In this document: positions 8,409 to 16,240 of the stretch, in pieces | How positions within the stretch are numbered: position 1 is the first letter of the stretch | Layout of the letters: each line of letters begins with the position of its first letter | Source: Marivita lacus | GTDB lineage: Bacteria > Pseudomonadota > Alphaproteobacteria > Rhodobacterales > Rhodobacteraceae | Direction: 5' to 3' | DNA: 64,000 nucleotides | NCBI RefSeq assembly: GCF_014637725.1 | Contig: NZ_BMFC01000002.1 | Location: 546,186-610,185 of the forward strand | The notes under the pieces: generated by a model | Seen by the model: only the letters and a program-made list of their open reading frames with translations | Database searches by the model: none | Told to the model about the DNA's origin: nothing | Position numbers and translations under genes: made by a program

Positions 8409-9047
8409 CTAACGCAGATCACGCAGTGCCTTTGGCCTCAAGCTCGCCTGCGTGGCAGAGAACGGCAGGTTCATGTTGCCATCGCCTTTTTGCACGACGA
8501 TTTGGTGGAAATAGTTCCAATTGTGCATGTTGGCTTCTGTCAGCGGTTTGAAATACATCGCGCCGCTACCATGGGTCAGGTCGTAAAGATTCTTCCAGTT
8601 GTTCATGTAGAACCGTGCGCGTTCGTAGTCGAGAACGCTTGCCCCATCGCCATCCTTGATCAGCGTGTTGATGTGCCGTGCGAAAGGTTCGAAGCGGGCG
8701 GCCTCGGATGTGATGAAGATGAGCGACACGAATGCTTTTTTGTCCATCTCGGTGCGCTGAGGCCCCGAAACGCCAAGAGCGGCGTGGATATGTGTCAGGT
8801 TGAACGGATGCGGCATCGGTTTGTTGGCGTAGCTTTCCTCGGTCGCGGAAAGACGGTGACCGTTGATGACCTGCACGTAATAGGGTGCCGAGGTCTCGAT
8901 GCCGATTGTGACCGATTTCGATTTGCCGTTGAGCGTGCCGCTCAGGGTTACTTCCAGAAGTGCGGGTGATCTTTGCGCGAAAGCCTTGCGCAACGTCTCG
9001 ATCAACTCGAGATATTGCCCACCGAGAATATCAAACAATTCTGCCAT
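8409..9047 (-). CDS. Putative ribosome-inactivating protein (ricin/Shiga A-chain-like)
   Basis: A 212-residue protein. Residues 110-119 (IFITSEAARF) match the first ten positions of the Shiga/ricin active-site signature, giving candidate catalytic Glu115 and Arg118. NNW at 149-151, 36 residues after Glu115, corresponds to the conserved NSW Trp of ricin (34 residues after its Glu). APYYVQV at 54-60 resembles the AYVVGY strand that carries the first adenine-stacking Tyr. The second Tyr may be replaced by Phe82 (HPFNL), and the middle region is about 20-40 residues shorter than in ricin. RIPs are N-glycosylases that remove one adenine from the sarcin-ricin loop of large rRNA. With the ATG at 9047 (AGGAT upstream) there is no signal peptide. 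G+C is about 52% over 8461-8700 against about 65% nearby, suggesting transfer. Activity is unproven. Confidence 0.6.
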   Translation of the reverse strand: MAELFDILGGQYLELIETLRKAFAQRSPALLEVTLSGTLNGKSKSVTIGIETSAPYYVQVINGHRLSATEESYANKPMPHPFNLTHIHAALGVSGPQRTEMDKKAFVSLIFITSEAARFEPFARHINTLIKDGDGASVLDYERARFYMNNWKNLYDLTHGSGAMYFKPLTEANMHNWNYFHQIVVQKGDGNMNLPFSATQASLRPKALRDLR

Positions 9048-9266
9048 GGCCGATCCTGATGAAGGGGCGGCAGGCGCTGGATATGCCCGGAAAAATGAAG
9101 AACGGGGAACCGAACCGCCGCGTGAATCTCTGAAGAACAATGCTGACATGCTATGCAGATCGGATGGCACCTGTCAAAACCGGAACCGCCAGTCAGAACC
9201 ACGATGGCTCCGGTCGGAATGCGATGACCGGCAGCTTGTCGCCGACGGGCCGGCGCCGCGCTTTGC

Positions 9267-9304
9267 TTGACAGGTTTGCGCGGTTCTGTTTGTTAGCGGT
9301 AACG
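9267..9304 (+). promoter_or_regulatory. Candidate promoter and operator upstream of second gap
   Basis: The 300-bp gap 9048-9347 holds TTGACA (9267-9272), then 17 bases, then TTGTTA (9290-9295), a plausible sigma70-type promoter with a weak -10. TGTTAGCGGTAACG (9291-9304) overlaps the -10 and differs at two positions from the perfect palindrome TGTTAGCGCTAACA, as expected of a LacI-type repressor site. I see no other gene in this gap. Confidence 0.45.
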
Positions 9305-9347
9305 GAACCCGGCAGAGCACTCTGTCCGAACCAGTGAGGACATCCAC

Positions 9348-10349
9348 ATGAGCACCAAAGTCGCCATAAACGGATTTGGCCGCATCGGCCGCAACATTCT
9401 GCGGGCCATCATCGAATCCGGTCGCACCGATATCGAGGTCATCGCGATCAACGATCTGGGTCCGGTCGAGACCAACGCGCATCTGCTGCAATATGACAGC
9501 GTGCACGGGCGTTTCCCGGTCGAGGTCACCACGGGCGAGGATTTCATCGACGTGGGCCGTGGCCCGATCAAGGTGACGGCGATCCGCAACCCCGCCGACC
9601 TGCCGTGGTCGGATGTGGACGTGGTTCTGGAATGCACCGGCATCTTCACCTCGAAAGAGGCGTGCCAGGCGCATCTGGAAAACGGCGCAAGCCGGGTTCT
9701 GATCTCTGCACCGGGCAAGGATGCCGACAAGACCATCGTTTACGGCGTGAACCATGACAGCCTGACCGCCGACGACCTGATCGTGTCGAACGCGTCCTGC
9801 ACCACCAACTGTCTGGCCCCGGTGGCTTACGTGCTCAACAATGCCATCGGTATCGAGCGTGGATTCATGACCACGATCCACTCCTATACCGGCGACCAGC
9901 CGACGCTGGACACGATGCACAAGGATCTGTACCGCGCGCGGGCTGCCGCGCTCAGCATGATCCCGACCTCCACGGGGGCCGCCAAGGCCGTGGGTCTGGT
10001 GCTGCCCGAACTGAACGGAAAACTGGATGGCGTGGCGATCCGGGTGCCGACGCCGAACGTGTCGGTGGTCGATCTGACCTTCACCGCATCACGCAATACC
10101 ACGGTCGAGGAGATCAACGACGCGATCCGTGCGGCTGCCGATGGCCCGCTCAAGGGCATTCTTGGCTATACCGACAAGCCGCTGGTGTCGTCGGATTTCA
10201 ACCACGACCCGCATTCGTCGATCTTCCATACCGACCAGACCAAGGTGATGGATGGCCACATGGTCCGCATCCTGAGCTGGTATGACAATGAATGGGGCTT
10301 TTCCAACCGCATGGCGGATACCACCGTGGCGATGGGCAAGCTGATCTGA
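9348..10349 (+). CDS. gap: Glyceraldehyde-3-phosphate dehydrogenase, paralogue 2 (NAD-type)
   Basis: A 333-residue GAPDH with INGFGRIGR at the N terminus, catalytic Cys151 in [10 protein letters not shown] and the [11 protein letters not shown]is motif. Unlike the paralogue at 4233-5237 it keeps Asp36 ([14 protein letters not shown]), the residue that selects NAD over NADP, so it is the likelier glycolytic enzyme. The two paralogues share most motifs and the same numbering, which points to an old duplication. GTGAGGAC precedes the ATG. It is preceded by a candidate promoter with a palindromic operator and followed by a stem-loop region before the DUF2383 gene. Confidence 0.94.
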   Translation: MSTKVAINGFGRIGRNILRAIIESGRTDIEVIAINDLGPVETNAHLLQYDSVHGRFPVEVTTGEDFIDVGRGPIKVTAIRNPADLPWSDVDVVLECTGIFTSKEACQAHLENGASRVLISAPGKDADKTIVYGVNHDSLTADDLIVSNASCTTNCLAPVAYVLNNAIGIERGFMTTIHSYTGDQPTLDTMHKDLYRARAAALSMIPTSTGAAKAVGLVLPELNGKLDGVAIRVPTPNVSVVDLTFTASRNTTVEEINDAIRAAADGPLKGILGYTDKPLVSSDFNHDPHSSIFHTDQTKVMDGHMVRILSWYDNEWGFSNRMADTTVAMGKLI

Positions 10350-10418
10350 CATCGGTCCGGCGCGCCGTTTTCCCGTAACGGCAGAACTGCGCCGATGCTG
10401 TAGACCGGCATGGCTGAT

Positions 10419-10442
10419 CCGGGAACCCGAAAGGGTTTCCGG
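10419..10442 (+). other. GAAA-tetraloop hairpin upstream of DUF2383 gene
   Basis: CCGGGAACCC-GAAA-GGGTTTCCGG forms a 10-bp stem with one G-U pair closed by a GNRA tetraloop. It lies 70 bases after gap and 48 bases before the next start codon. It is followed by AATTACCTTTTC, so it could be a weak terminator for gap or a structured leader of the next mRNA. Confidence 0.45.
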
Positions 10443-10490
10443 AATTACCTTTTCAAGACCGGGACACATCCCGACGGAAAAGGAGACATC

Positions 10491-10958
10491 ATGACCGATA
10501 GCGCCCTCACCCCCGGAAAACCGCATCTCGACCCGACGATGCAGGCCGAGCCCACCACGCCGAACGATCACTTGCGTGACCTCTACACCCGCATCGTCGA
10601 TGCCAAGGCCGGTTTCGACGTCATGGTCGACAAGGCCGAGCCCGAGTTTCGCGACGTGGCCACCTCGTTCCGCGACATGCATGCCCGTCACGCGGAACAG
10701 ATCGCGCGGCTCCTGCACGGGCATGTCGATGCCGATGGATCGCTCATGGGCACCGTGAACAAGGCTATGGTGTCCATCCGCGCGCTGTTCGACGAGATCG
10801 ACGAGGACGTGATGGACCAGGTCCGCAATGGCGAGGAACAGGTGCTGTCGGCCTTCCGCGAAGCCGAAGCCAACAGCGCCGCGCCACACGAGGCGCAGCT
10901 GATCGCCATGCGCGCCGAGCTTGAAGACCTCTTGCAGCGCACCGCACACCTGGATTGA
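10491..10958 (+). CDS. Ferritin-like DUF2383 / PA2169-type four-helix protein
   Basis: A 155-residue, entirely helical acidic protein: NDHLRDLYTRIVDAKAGFDVMVDKAEPEF, FRDMHARHAEQIARLLHGH, MVSIRALFDEIDEDVMDQVRNGEEQVLSAFREAEA. The spacing of Glu/His residues within these helices resembles the DUF2383 ferritin-like family, which is associated with stress responses. Metal binding is inferred. AAGGAG at ideal spacing fixes the ATG at 10491. A G+C-rich hairpin follows the stop, so it is probably monocistronic. Confidence 0.75.
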   Translation: MTDSALTPGKPHLDPTMQAEPTTPNDHLRDLYTRIVDAKAGFDVMVDKAEPEFRDVATSFRDMHARHAEQIARLLHGHVDADGSLMGTVNKAMVSIRALFDEIDEDVMDQVRNGEEQVLSAFREAEANSAAPHEAQLIAMRAELEDLLQRTAHLD

Positions 10959-10972
10959 ACGTAAGCCGGATC

Positions 10973-11007
10973 GCCCGACCCTTGCATCAGACGCAAGGCG
11001 GGCTTTC
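10973..11007 (+). terminator. Hairpin terminator after DUF2383 gene
   Basis: GCCCG / CGGGC outer stem and CCTTGC / GCAAGG inner stem separated by a bulged base, followed by TTT, start 14 bases after the stop codon. The T run is short, so efficiency is uncertain. Confidence 0.55.
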
Positions 11008-11112
11008 CCAAGTGTGCATTGTTCTGCAGCGCAGCATCCTTATCTTGCTTTGTGTAGCTGGTAGCGCAAACAGCGCCCTGCTCAGGACCATAGAGCAAGG
11101 AAAGGACTGACC

Positions 11113-11277
11113 ATGGCCCATTTTATGTCTTCCCTGCGGAACCGTCTTCAAAAGCGGGCCGCTTATCATCGCACTGTTCGGGAAATCCGGTCGATGCCTC
11201 TGGATGTGGCGCTTGACCTGAACATCTATCAGGGCGATGCCGAAAAGATCGCATCTCAGGCTATCTACGGCCGCTAA
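11113..11277 (+). CDS. Small DUF1127-like protein (54 aa)
   Basis: A 54-residue protein beginning MAHFMSSLRNRLQKRAAYHRT and continuing VREIRSMPLDVALDLNIYQGDAEKIASQAIYGR. The arrangement of an Arg-rich first helix, REI(x)SMPL..A.DL.I, and a GD.E.IA second helix matches the DUF1127 family. These are very small, arginine-rich proteins of alphaproteobacteria; some bind RNA or affect phosphate and carbon metabolism. AAGGAAAGGA precedes the ATG. A strong hairpin terminator follows within 30 bases. It is probably its own transcription unit. Confidence 0.75.
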   Translation: MAHFMSSLRNRLQKRAAYHRTVREIRSMPLDVALDLNIYQGDAEKIASQAIYGR

Positions 11278-11303
11278 GACACACCCAAGGGTGAAAAGGA
11301 CAC

Positions 11304-11328
11304 AGCCGCGCTTGCCTGCGCGGCTTTT
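11304..11328. terminator. Terminator between DUF1127-like gene and coaD
   Basis: AGCCGCGC-TTGCCT-GCGCGGCT is an 8-bp perfect stem with a 6-base loop, followed by TTTGT on the plus strand. It lies between convergent genes and can serve the plus-strand gene directly. Confidence 0.8.
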
Positions 11329-11329
11329 G

Positions 11330-11830
11330 TCATTTCGGCGTGTCGAACCTTTCGATCAACGCATGCCGCACCGGCGCAGTGACGAATTTCGACACATCCC
11401 CCCCCAACCGGGCGATTTCCTTGACCAGCTTCGACGCAATCGCCTGATGACGGGCTTCGGCCATCAGGAACACGGTCTCGACGCTGTCATCCAGGGCGCG
11501 GTTCATGCCGACCATCTGGAACTCGTATTCGAAATCCGTCACCGCCCGCAGGCCGCGCACGATGATCGACGCGCCTACATCGCGCGCGCAGTCGATCAGA
11601 AGGTTCTCGAACGGATGCACGACAATCTCGATCCCGGTCTGTTCGGACAGCGACACGCATTCGGCCTCGATCATCGCGACCCGTTCATCCAAATCGAACA
11701 TCGGCCGCTTGTCGCGGTTGATCGCCACGCCGATGACAAGCCGGTCGACCAGCGCCGCCGCACGGCGGATGATGTCGATATGGCCCAGTGTGATCGGGTC
11801 AAATGTCCCGGGATAAAGACCGATGCGCAT
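11330..11830 (-). CDS. coaD: Phosphopantetheine adenylyltransferase
   Basis: Catalyses the penultimate step of coenzyme A synthesis, transferring AMP from ATP to 4'-phosphopantetheine. The 166-residue size is normal. It opens with MRIGLYPGTFDPITLGH, containing the nucleotidyl-transferase T/HxGH motif (TLGH), followed by the conserved VRGLRAVTDFEYEFQMVGMNR and the C-terminal ISS-like segment replaced by VSKFV as in relatives. The ATG at 11830 is preferred over a TTG two codons upstream because CCGGAGA sits at the right distance. Nearest downstream on the plus strand is a convergent small gene. Confidence 0.95.
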   Translation of the reverse strand: MRIGLYPGTFDPITLGHIDIIRRAAALVDRLVIGVAINRDKRPMFDLDERVAMIEAECVSLSEQTGIEIVVHPFENLLIDCARDVGASIIVRGLRAVTDFEYEFQMVGMNRALDDSVETVFLMAEARHQAIASKLVKEIARLGGDVSKFVTAPVRHALIERFDTPK

Positions 11831-11913
11831 GGGCAATCTCCGGTAGAACGCCAGTTTCGCCCTTGTCTGGCATCAAAACTGCGGGAAGATCAAGCAGATG
11901 ACGGTTCTTGAGG

Positions 11914-12348
11914 TCAATGCCCCATGATCATCCCTTCCAGCGCGTTGCGCTCCATCGCCAGTTCCGTCAGCCGCGCCTTGACCACATCACCGATGGTGAT
12001 GAGGCCCACCAGCTTGCCATCTTCGACCACGGGCATGTGGCGGAACCGGCCTTCGGTCATCTGGGCAAGGATGTGATCGGCATCGTCATTGCGGCTGCAG
12101 GTCACCAGCTTTTCCGTCATGTAGCTGTCCACCGTCTCCGAAAGGCAGGTCGCGCCCCGATTGGCCAGTTCCCGCACGATGTCGCGTTCGGACAGGATAC
12201 CAAGCGCGATCTCGTCGTCATTCGACACGACAACCGTGCCGATGCGCTTGTCGGTGAGGATCCGTGCCACATCCGAGATGGTGGTGCCGGACTTCACGGT
12301 CACGACTTCATCCGTGGCCTTGCTTTTGAGAATGTGATGAACTTGCAT
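11914..12348 (-). CDS. CBS-domain pair protein
   Basis: A 144-residue stand-alone pair of CBS domains: first about residues 6-62 (VTVKSGTTISDVARILTDKRIGTVVVSNDD, GILSERDIVREL), second about 75-130 (MTEKLVTCSRNDDADHILAQMTEGRFRHMPVVEDGKLVGLITIGDVVK). Such proteins bind adenine nucleotides or related ligands and regulate partners; no partner is encoded adjacent. The start at 12348 gives MQVHHILKSKA, typical for the family, with GGAGGACCGACC upstream. Its function beyond ligand sensing is unknown. Confidence 0.9.
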   Translation of the reverse strand: MQVHHILKSKATDEVVTVKSGTTISDVARILTDKRIGTVVVSNDDEIALGILSERDIVRELANRGATCLSETVDSYMTEKLVTCSRNDDADHILAQMTEGRFRHMPVVEDGKLVGLITIGDVVKARLTELAMERNALEGMIMGH

Positions 12349-12402
12349 GGTCGGTCCTCCGGTGCCTGTGAGTGTTCAGCGTCTTCACGCAGCCATGTCC
12401 TG

Positions 12403-13305
12403 TCAAGTGCCTGCGAGCAGAGACTCGAGCCGCGCGACCTCGGACCGCACGCCGTGCGCAAGCGCGGTGGCAAAGCGGGAGATCCGGTCAAGGCGACGGT
12501 CCTCGGCGTGGCGCACGAGGTAGAAGCTGCGGGTGAAGGACAGCGCATCGGTCAGGACGCGGGTGACACCCGGCGCAAAGGGCAGCGCGAAATCATGCGC
12601 GATGCCGATGCCGCCATGCTGCCGCAGGATCTGGATCTGCACAGAGGCCGAGTTCGACGCCAGCGCAACGCGATCCAGCGAAAGGTCACTGAGGTAATCC
12701 AGTTCCTTGTCGAAGATCATGTCGGGGATGTAGCCTACGATCCGGTGATGTCGCAGATCCGCGACCGAGGTGATGAGCGGATGCGACCTGAGGTAAGTCT
12801 GGCTGGCGGCAAGGTGCAGCGTGTAGTCGGTGATCCGCTGATAGGACAGCCGCGACGCGGTGGGCGGGCTGACGGTGATCGCCATATCCGCCTCGCGTCG
12901 TGACAGGTTGACCACGCGGGGCTGCGCGACGATCTGCAGGTCCAGATCCGGATTGGCCTTGGACAGGTCCGCGAAGACACGCGGCAGCACGAAATTCGCA
13001 CAGCCATCCGGTGCGCCAATGCGGATCTGGCCGGTCAGGGTGCCCGCCTCACCCGTCAGAACCGATTGCGCACCCTGCATTGCCTGTTCGGCGCGTTCGG
13101 CATGGTCGATCAGCCGCGTGCCCGCTTCGGTCAGCGCGTAGCCCTGCGGGCTTTTGACGAACAGCGCCTGCCCGATGGCATCTTCAAGACGCGCGATGCG
13201 GCGGCCCACGGTGGCGGCGTCCATGCGCAGCGCCCGGCCCGCCCCGGACAGGGTTTCACTGCGCGCGACGGACAGGAAAATCCGCAGGTCGTCCCAGCTC
13301 TGCAT
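12403..13305 (-). CDS. LysR-family transcriptional regulator, divergent from mmsA
   Basis: A 300-residue LysR-type regulator: winged HTH at residues 1-62 (WDDLRIFLSVARSETLSGAGRALRMDAATVGRRIARLEDAIGQALF), then an effector-binding domain from about 90 (GQIRIGAPDGCANFVLPRVFADLSKANPDLDLQIV). The MDAATVGRRIARLE recognition region is typical of the subgroup that regulates divergently transcribed catabolic genes. It is transcribed away from mmsA with only 97 bp between the starts. ATG 13305 was chosen; a longer in-frame extension to 13449 would enter mmsA. Control of mmsA is inferred from position. Confidence 0.9.
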   Translation of the reverse strand: MQSWDDLRIFLSVARSETLSGAGRALRMDAATVGRRIARLEDAIGQALFVKSPQGYALTEAGTRLIDHAERAEQAMQGAQSVLTGEAGTLTGQIRIGAPDGCANFVLPRVFADLSKANPDLDLQIVAQPRVVNLSRREADMAITVSPPTASRLSYQRITDYTLHLAASQTYLRSHPLITSVADLRHHRIVGYIPDMIFDKELDYLSDLSLDRVALASNSASVQIQILRQHGGIGIAHDFALPFAPGVTRVLTDALSFTRSFYLVRHAEDRRLDRISRFATALAHGVRSEVARLESLLAGT

Positions 13306-13314
13306 CCCGAAACC

Positions 13315-13372
13315 TTTGCATTTTTGCAAAACGTATTTGGGATATTGCCTCTTTGATCCGCATTTTTGCAAG
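13315..13372. promoter_or_regulatory. Two GCATTTTTGCAA motifs in the lysR-mmsA divergent region
   Basis: TTTGCATTTTTGCAAA (13315-13330) is an inverted repeat with 6-bp arms and a 4-base spacer. CGCATTTTTGCAA recurs at 13359-13371, 31 bases before the mmsA start codon. The pair may be the LysR binding region or sites for a propionyl-CoA type regulator; TTTGCAAA repeats are known for ScfR-family PccR in Rhodobacter. Confidence 0.5.
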
Positions 13373-13402
13373 GCTATGCTGCGCGCAAAAGGGAGATCCA
13401 CC

Positions 13403-14902
13403 ATGAAAGAACTCACGCATTTCATCAACGGCGCGATGGTCAAGGGCACGTCCGGCCAGTTCGGCGATGTCTACAACCCCGCCACGGGCGAGATTCAGGC
13501 CAAGGTGCCGCTGGCCAGCCCGGCCGAGGTATCAAAGGCCGTCGAGGAGGCTGCAAAGGCGCAGGTCGCCTGGGGCGCCACCAACCCGCAGAAGCGCGCA
13601 CGCGTCATGATGAAGATGGTCGCGCTGATGAACCGCGACATGGACATTCTGGCCGAGGCGCTGAGCCGCGAGCACGGCAAGACGATCCCCGATGCCAAGG
13701 GCGATCTTCAGCGCGGTCTCGAAGTGATCGAATATTGCGTCGGCGCGCCGCAGATGCTCAAGGGTGAATACACCGACGACGCTGGCCCCGGCATCGACAT
13801 GTATTCCATGCGTCAGCCTCTGGGTGTGGTCGCGTCGATCATGCCATTCAACTTTCCCGCGATGATGCCGCTCTGGCATGTCGGCCCGGCGCTGGCTTGC
13901 GGTAACGCGGTGGTGCTGAAACCGTCCGAGCGTGACCCTTCGGTGCCGCTGATGCTGGCCGAGCTGTTCGTCGAAGCCGGTCTGCCCAAGGGTGTGTTCC
14001 AGGTCGTGAACGGCACCAAGGAAGCCGTCGATACGCTGCTCGATCATGATATCATCCAGGGTGTGTCCTTTGTCGGATCGACCCCGATTGCGCAATACAT
14101 CTACAGCCGCGCCACCGCGAACGGCAAACGCGCGCAATGCTTTGGCGGCGCCAAGAACCACCTGATCGTCATGCCGGATGCCGACATGGACCAGGCCGCC
14201 GACGCGCTGATCGGCGCGGGCTTTGGTGCGGCGGGCGAACGCTGCATGGCGGTATCCGTTGCTGTGCCTGTCGGTGAAGAAACGGCAGACCGGCTGATCG
14301 GCGCGCTGGTGCCCCGGATCGAAAAGCTGCGCGTCGCGCCCTATACCGATGGCGACAACGTGGATTTCGGCCCCGTGGTGACGCGAGAAGCCAAGGAGCG
14401 CATCCTCGGCCTGATCCAGTCCGGCGTCGATCAGGGTGCCGAGCTGGTCGTGGACAACCGCGATTTCAAATTGCAGGGCTATGAAAACGGGTTCTTCGTC
14501 GGTCCGCATCTCTTTGACCGCGTGACGCCGGACATGGACATCTACAAGCAGGAGATCTTTGGTCCCGTCCTGTCCACCGTGCGCGCGGGGTCCTACGAAG
14601 AGGCGCTCAAGCTGGCGATGGACCACGAATACGGCAACGGCACCGCGATCTTTACCCGCGACGGCGACACCGCCCGCGATTTCGCACACCGGGTGAATAT
14701 CGGCATGGTGGGCATCAACGTGCCGATCCCGGTGCCGCTGGCCTACCACACCTTCGGCGGCTGGAAGAAATCCATGTTCGGCGACCTGAACCAGCACGGC
14801 CCCGACAGCTTCAAGTTCTACACTCGCACCAAGACGATCACCTCGCGCTGGCCGTCGGGGATCAAGGAAGGCGGAGAGTTCAACTTCAAGGCAATGGATT
14901 GA
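13403..14902 (+). CDS. mmsA: CoA-acylating methylmalonate-semialdehyde dehydrogenase
   Basis: Oxidises (S)-methylmalonate semialdehyde with CoA and NAD to propionyl-CoA and CO2, in valine and thymine breakdown. The 499-residue protein opens MKELTHFINGAMVKGTSGQ, has the aldehyde-dehydrogenase NAD loop (ALACGNAVVLKPSERDP), VSFVGSTPIAQYIYS, and catalytic Cys in GAAGERCMAVS, followed by the MmsA-typical C terminus (NVPIPVPLAYHTFGGWKKSMFGD). The start ATG at 13403 follows GGGAGATCC; upstream in-frame codons overlap the divergent lysR. Other valine-pathway genes lie at 17445-20588. A hairpin terminator follows. Confidence 0.96.
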   Translation: MKELTHFINGAMVKGTSGQFGDVYNPATGEIQAKVPLASPAEVSKAVEEAAKAQVAWGATNPQKRARVMMKMVALMNRDMDILAEALSREHGKTIPDAKGDLQRGLEVIEYCVGAPQMLKGEYTDDAGPGIDMYSMRQPLGVVASIMPFNFPAMMPLWHVGPALACGNAVVLKPSERDPSVPLMLAELFVEAGLPKGVFQVVNGTKEAVDTLLDHDIIQGVSFVGSTPIAQYIYSRATANGKRAQCFGGAKNHLIVMPDADMDQAADALIGAGFGAAGERCMAVSVAVPVGEETADRLIGALVPRIEKLRVAPYTDGDNVDFGPVVTREAKERILGLIQSGVDQGAELVVDNRDFKLQGYENGFFVGPHLFDRVTPDMDIYKQEIFGPVLSTVRAGSYEEALKLAMDHEYGNGTAIFTRDGDTARDFAHRVNIGMVGINVPIPVPLAYHTFGGWKKSMFGDLNQHGPDSFKFYTRTKTITSRWPSGIKEGGEFNFKAMD

Positions 14903-14922
14903 TTTGGTATCAAAATTGCAGG

Positions 14923-14954
14923 AAAAAGGGGCGGTTCAAGATCGCCCCTTTTTT
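14923..14954 (+). terminator. Rho-independent terminator after mmsA
   Basis: AAAAAGGGGCG and CGCCCCTTTTT form an 11-bp stem around a 9-base loop, ending in six T. It lies 20 bases after the mmsA stop and 12 bases before the next start codon. Confidence 0.85.
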
Positions 14955-14965
14955 CACGAGATCCC

Positions 14966-15397
14966 ATGCCTGTCACATATCAAATCCTGCCACGCCACAA
15001 CCTTGTCTATGTGCGCTACAGCGGAGCGATGATGGTGGAAGACAGCCTCAAGGCGTTCGACACCTACGCGCGTGACCCCGGCGCCCGCCCCGGTCAGCGC
15101 CACCTGGTCGACCTGAGCCGCATCACCGACATGGAACGCGACTTTGCCCGGATCATGCAACTGCAAGCCACCAAGGGTGCCGAACTCGCGATGCGCGAGA
15201 CCGAGACCCTGATGGTGTATTTCGCCAACACCCCCCTGTCGCTGCGCGCGGCGGCGCTGGCCAAGAACGGCTGGTCCGTCAGCCAGGGTGTGATCGCCGT
15301 CGTTTTCGAACGCGAGGACGCGGTGATGTCGGCCCTTGGCCTGCCCTGCGAGACCATCGACGACATGTTGCAGACCGACCTGCGAAAGATAGACTGA
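14966..15397 (+). CDS. Conserved hypothetical protein, STAS/SpoIIAA-like
   Basis: A 143-residue soluble protein, MPVTYQILPRHNLVYVRYSGAMM then VEDSLKAFDTYARDP, HLVDLSRITDMERDFARI, and TLMVYFANTPLSLRAAALA. The alternating strand/helix order, an opening strand of the type h.Y.R.sG.h..ed, and LVDLS at about residue 47 resemble SpoIIAA/STAS-like folds, but I do not recognise a named family. No signal peptide or membrane segment. It begins right after the mmsA terminator, so it needs its own promoter or read-through. Function unknown. Confidence 0.65.
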   Translation: MPVTYQILPRHNLVYVRYSGAMMVEDSLKAFDTYARDPGARPGQRHLVDLSRITDMERDFARIMQLQATKGAELAMRETETLMVYFANTPLSLRAAALAKNGWSVSQGVIAVVFEREDAVMSALGLPCETIDDMLQTDLRKID

Positions 15398-15404
15398 CCC
15401 TGTT

Positions 15405-16082
15405 TCAGCCGGGAAAGGTCAGTCCTCCTGCTGCCACGCGGTCCAAGACGCCGATCATCGTCGCGATCCCATGCGCGGTCAGCGGATTTGCCGTTCCCGC
15501 TGGCAGGGTGATCACATCGCCGTAATGAACACCGGTTCCACTGACGACATCCGTGCTCAGCCGGTAATTCTTGCCATTGGCGATGCTGAACGCCGCGCGG
15601 GCGTCACGGTAGGTCTGCCCCGGATCGGTGATCGCGCTGACCGCCGCCCCGAAGGCGCGCGCCTGAAACGCCAAGGGGTTGGTCTGCCACACATTGCGCG
15701 ACGCGATGAGGGCCACGCCGGGGGCATTGAAGGTCACGAATGGCAGGCCCATGCGTGACCCGACCACCTGCGCAACCGCACCGCCCAGCGAATGTCCGGT
15801 GACATAGACCGGGCCATGCGACCCGGCCCCGGCGGCAACCGCTTCGCCAATCGGGTACATCGCGGTGTTGATCGCAAAGGTCAGCTGCGCGTCTTCGACC
15901 AGATCCGAGGTGTTGTCGGTGCCGCGAAAGGCCACCACGAACACTGATCCATCGGTAAAGATGACTGACCGCAATCCGGAATTCGGATCGTATTGAGGTG
16001 TTGCAGCAACCCAGCGCGGGACTGACGGGGTGGCATCATACGCGCCGCTCGACATGCGGGCGAACTCGGAAATTTTGGGCAT
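15405..16082 (-). CDS. Class 3 lipase family hydrolase
   Basis: A 225-residue alpha/beta hydrolase of the Lipase_3 type. VFVVAFRGTDNTSDLVEDA is the oxyanion-strand segment; VYVTGHSLGGAVAQVVG carries the nucleophile Ser in GHSLGG. A later Asp (RLSTDVVS) and His (NPLTAHGIATM) are candidate triad members. No signal peptide is evident at the N terminus (MPKISEFARMSSGAYDATP), so secretion, if any, would be by another route. The ATG at 16082 is chosen; a longer frame to 16256 overlaps the divergent ligase gene. It converges with the STAS-like gene 7 bp away. Confidence 0.82.
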   Translation of the reverse strand: MPKISEFARMSSGAYDATPSVPRWVAATPQYDPNSGLRSVIFTDGSVFVVAFRGTDNTSDLVEDAQLTFAINTAMYPIGEAVAAGAGSHGPVYVTGHSLGGAVAQVVGSRMGLPFVTFNAPGVALIASRNVWQTNPLAFQARAFGAAVSAITDPGQTYRDARAAFSIANGKNYRLSTDVVSGTGVHYGDVITLPAGTANPLTAHGIATMIGVLDRVAAGGLTFPG

Positions 16083-16240
16083 CTTGAAAATCCTTGTGCG
16101 TCTAAATGCGGAAACTCTAACGCCACAAAATCGAAATACGGAACATTTTTTGACAGCACGGCCTGCAAGCATGCTGCAACAGGTTTTGCATTTTGCCCCG
16201 CAAGCCGTCATCCTGACGTGACCCGGACCGGAGGCATGCC

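Noticed and set aside
9048..9170. N-terminal extension of the RIP-like protein to give a signal peptide
   Set aside because: The 41 extra residues are Ser/Pro/Arg-rich with no hydrophobic core, and a good ribosome site precedes the ATG at 9047.
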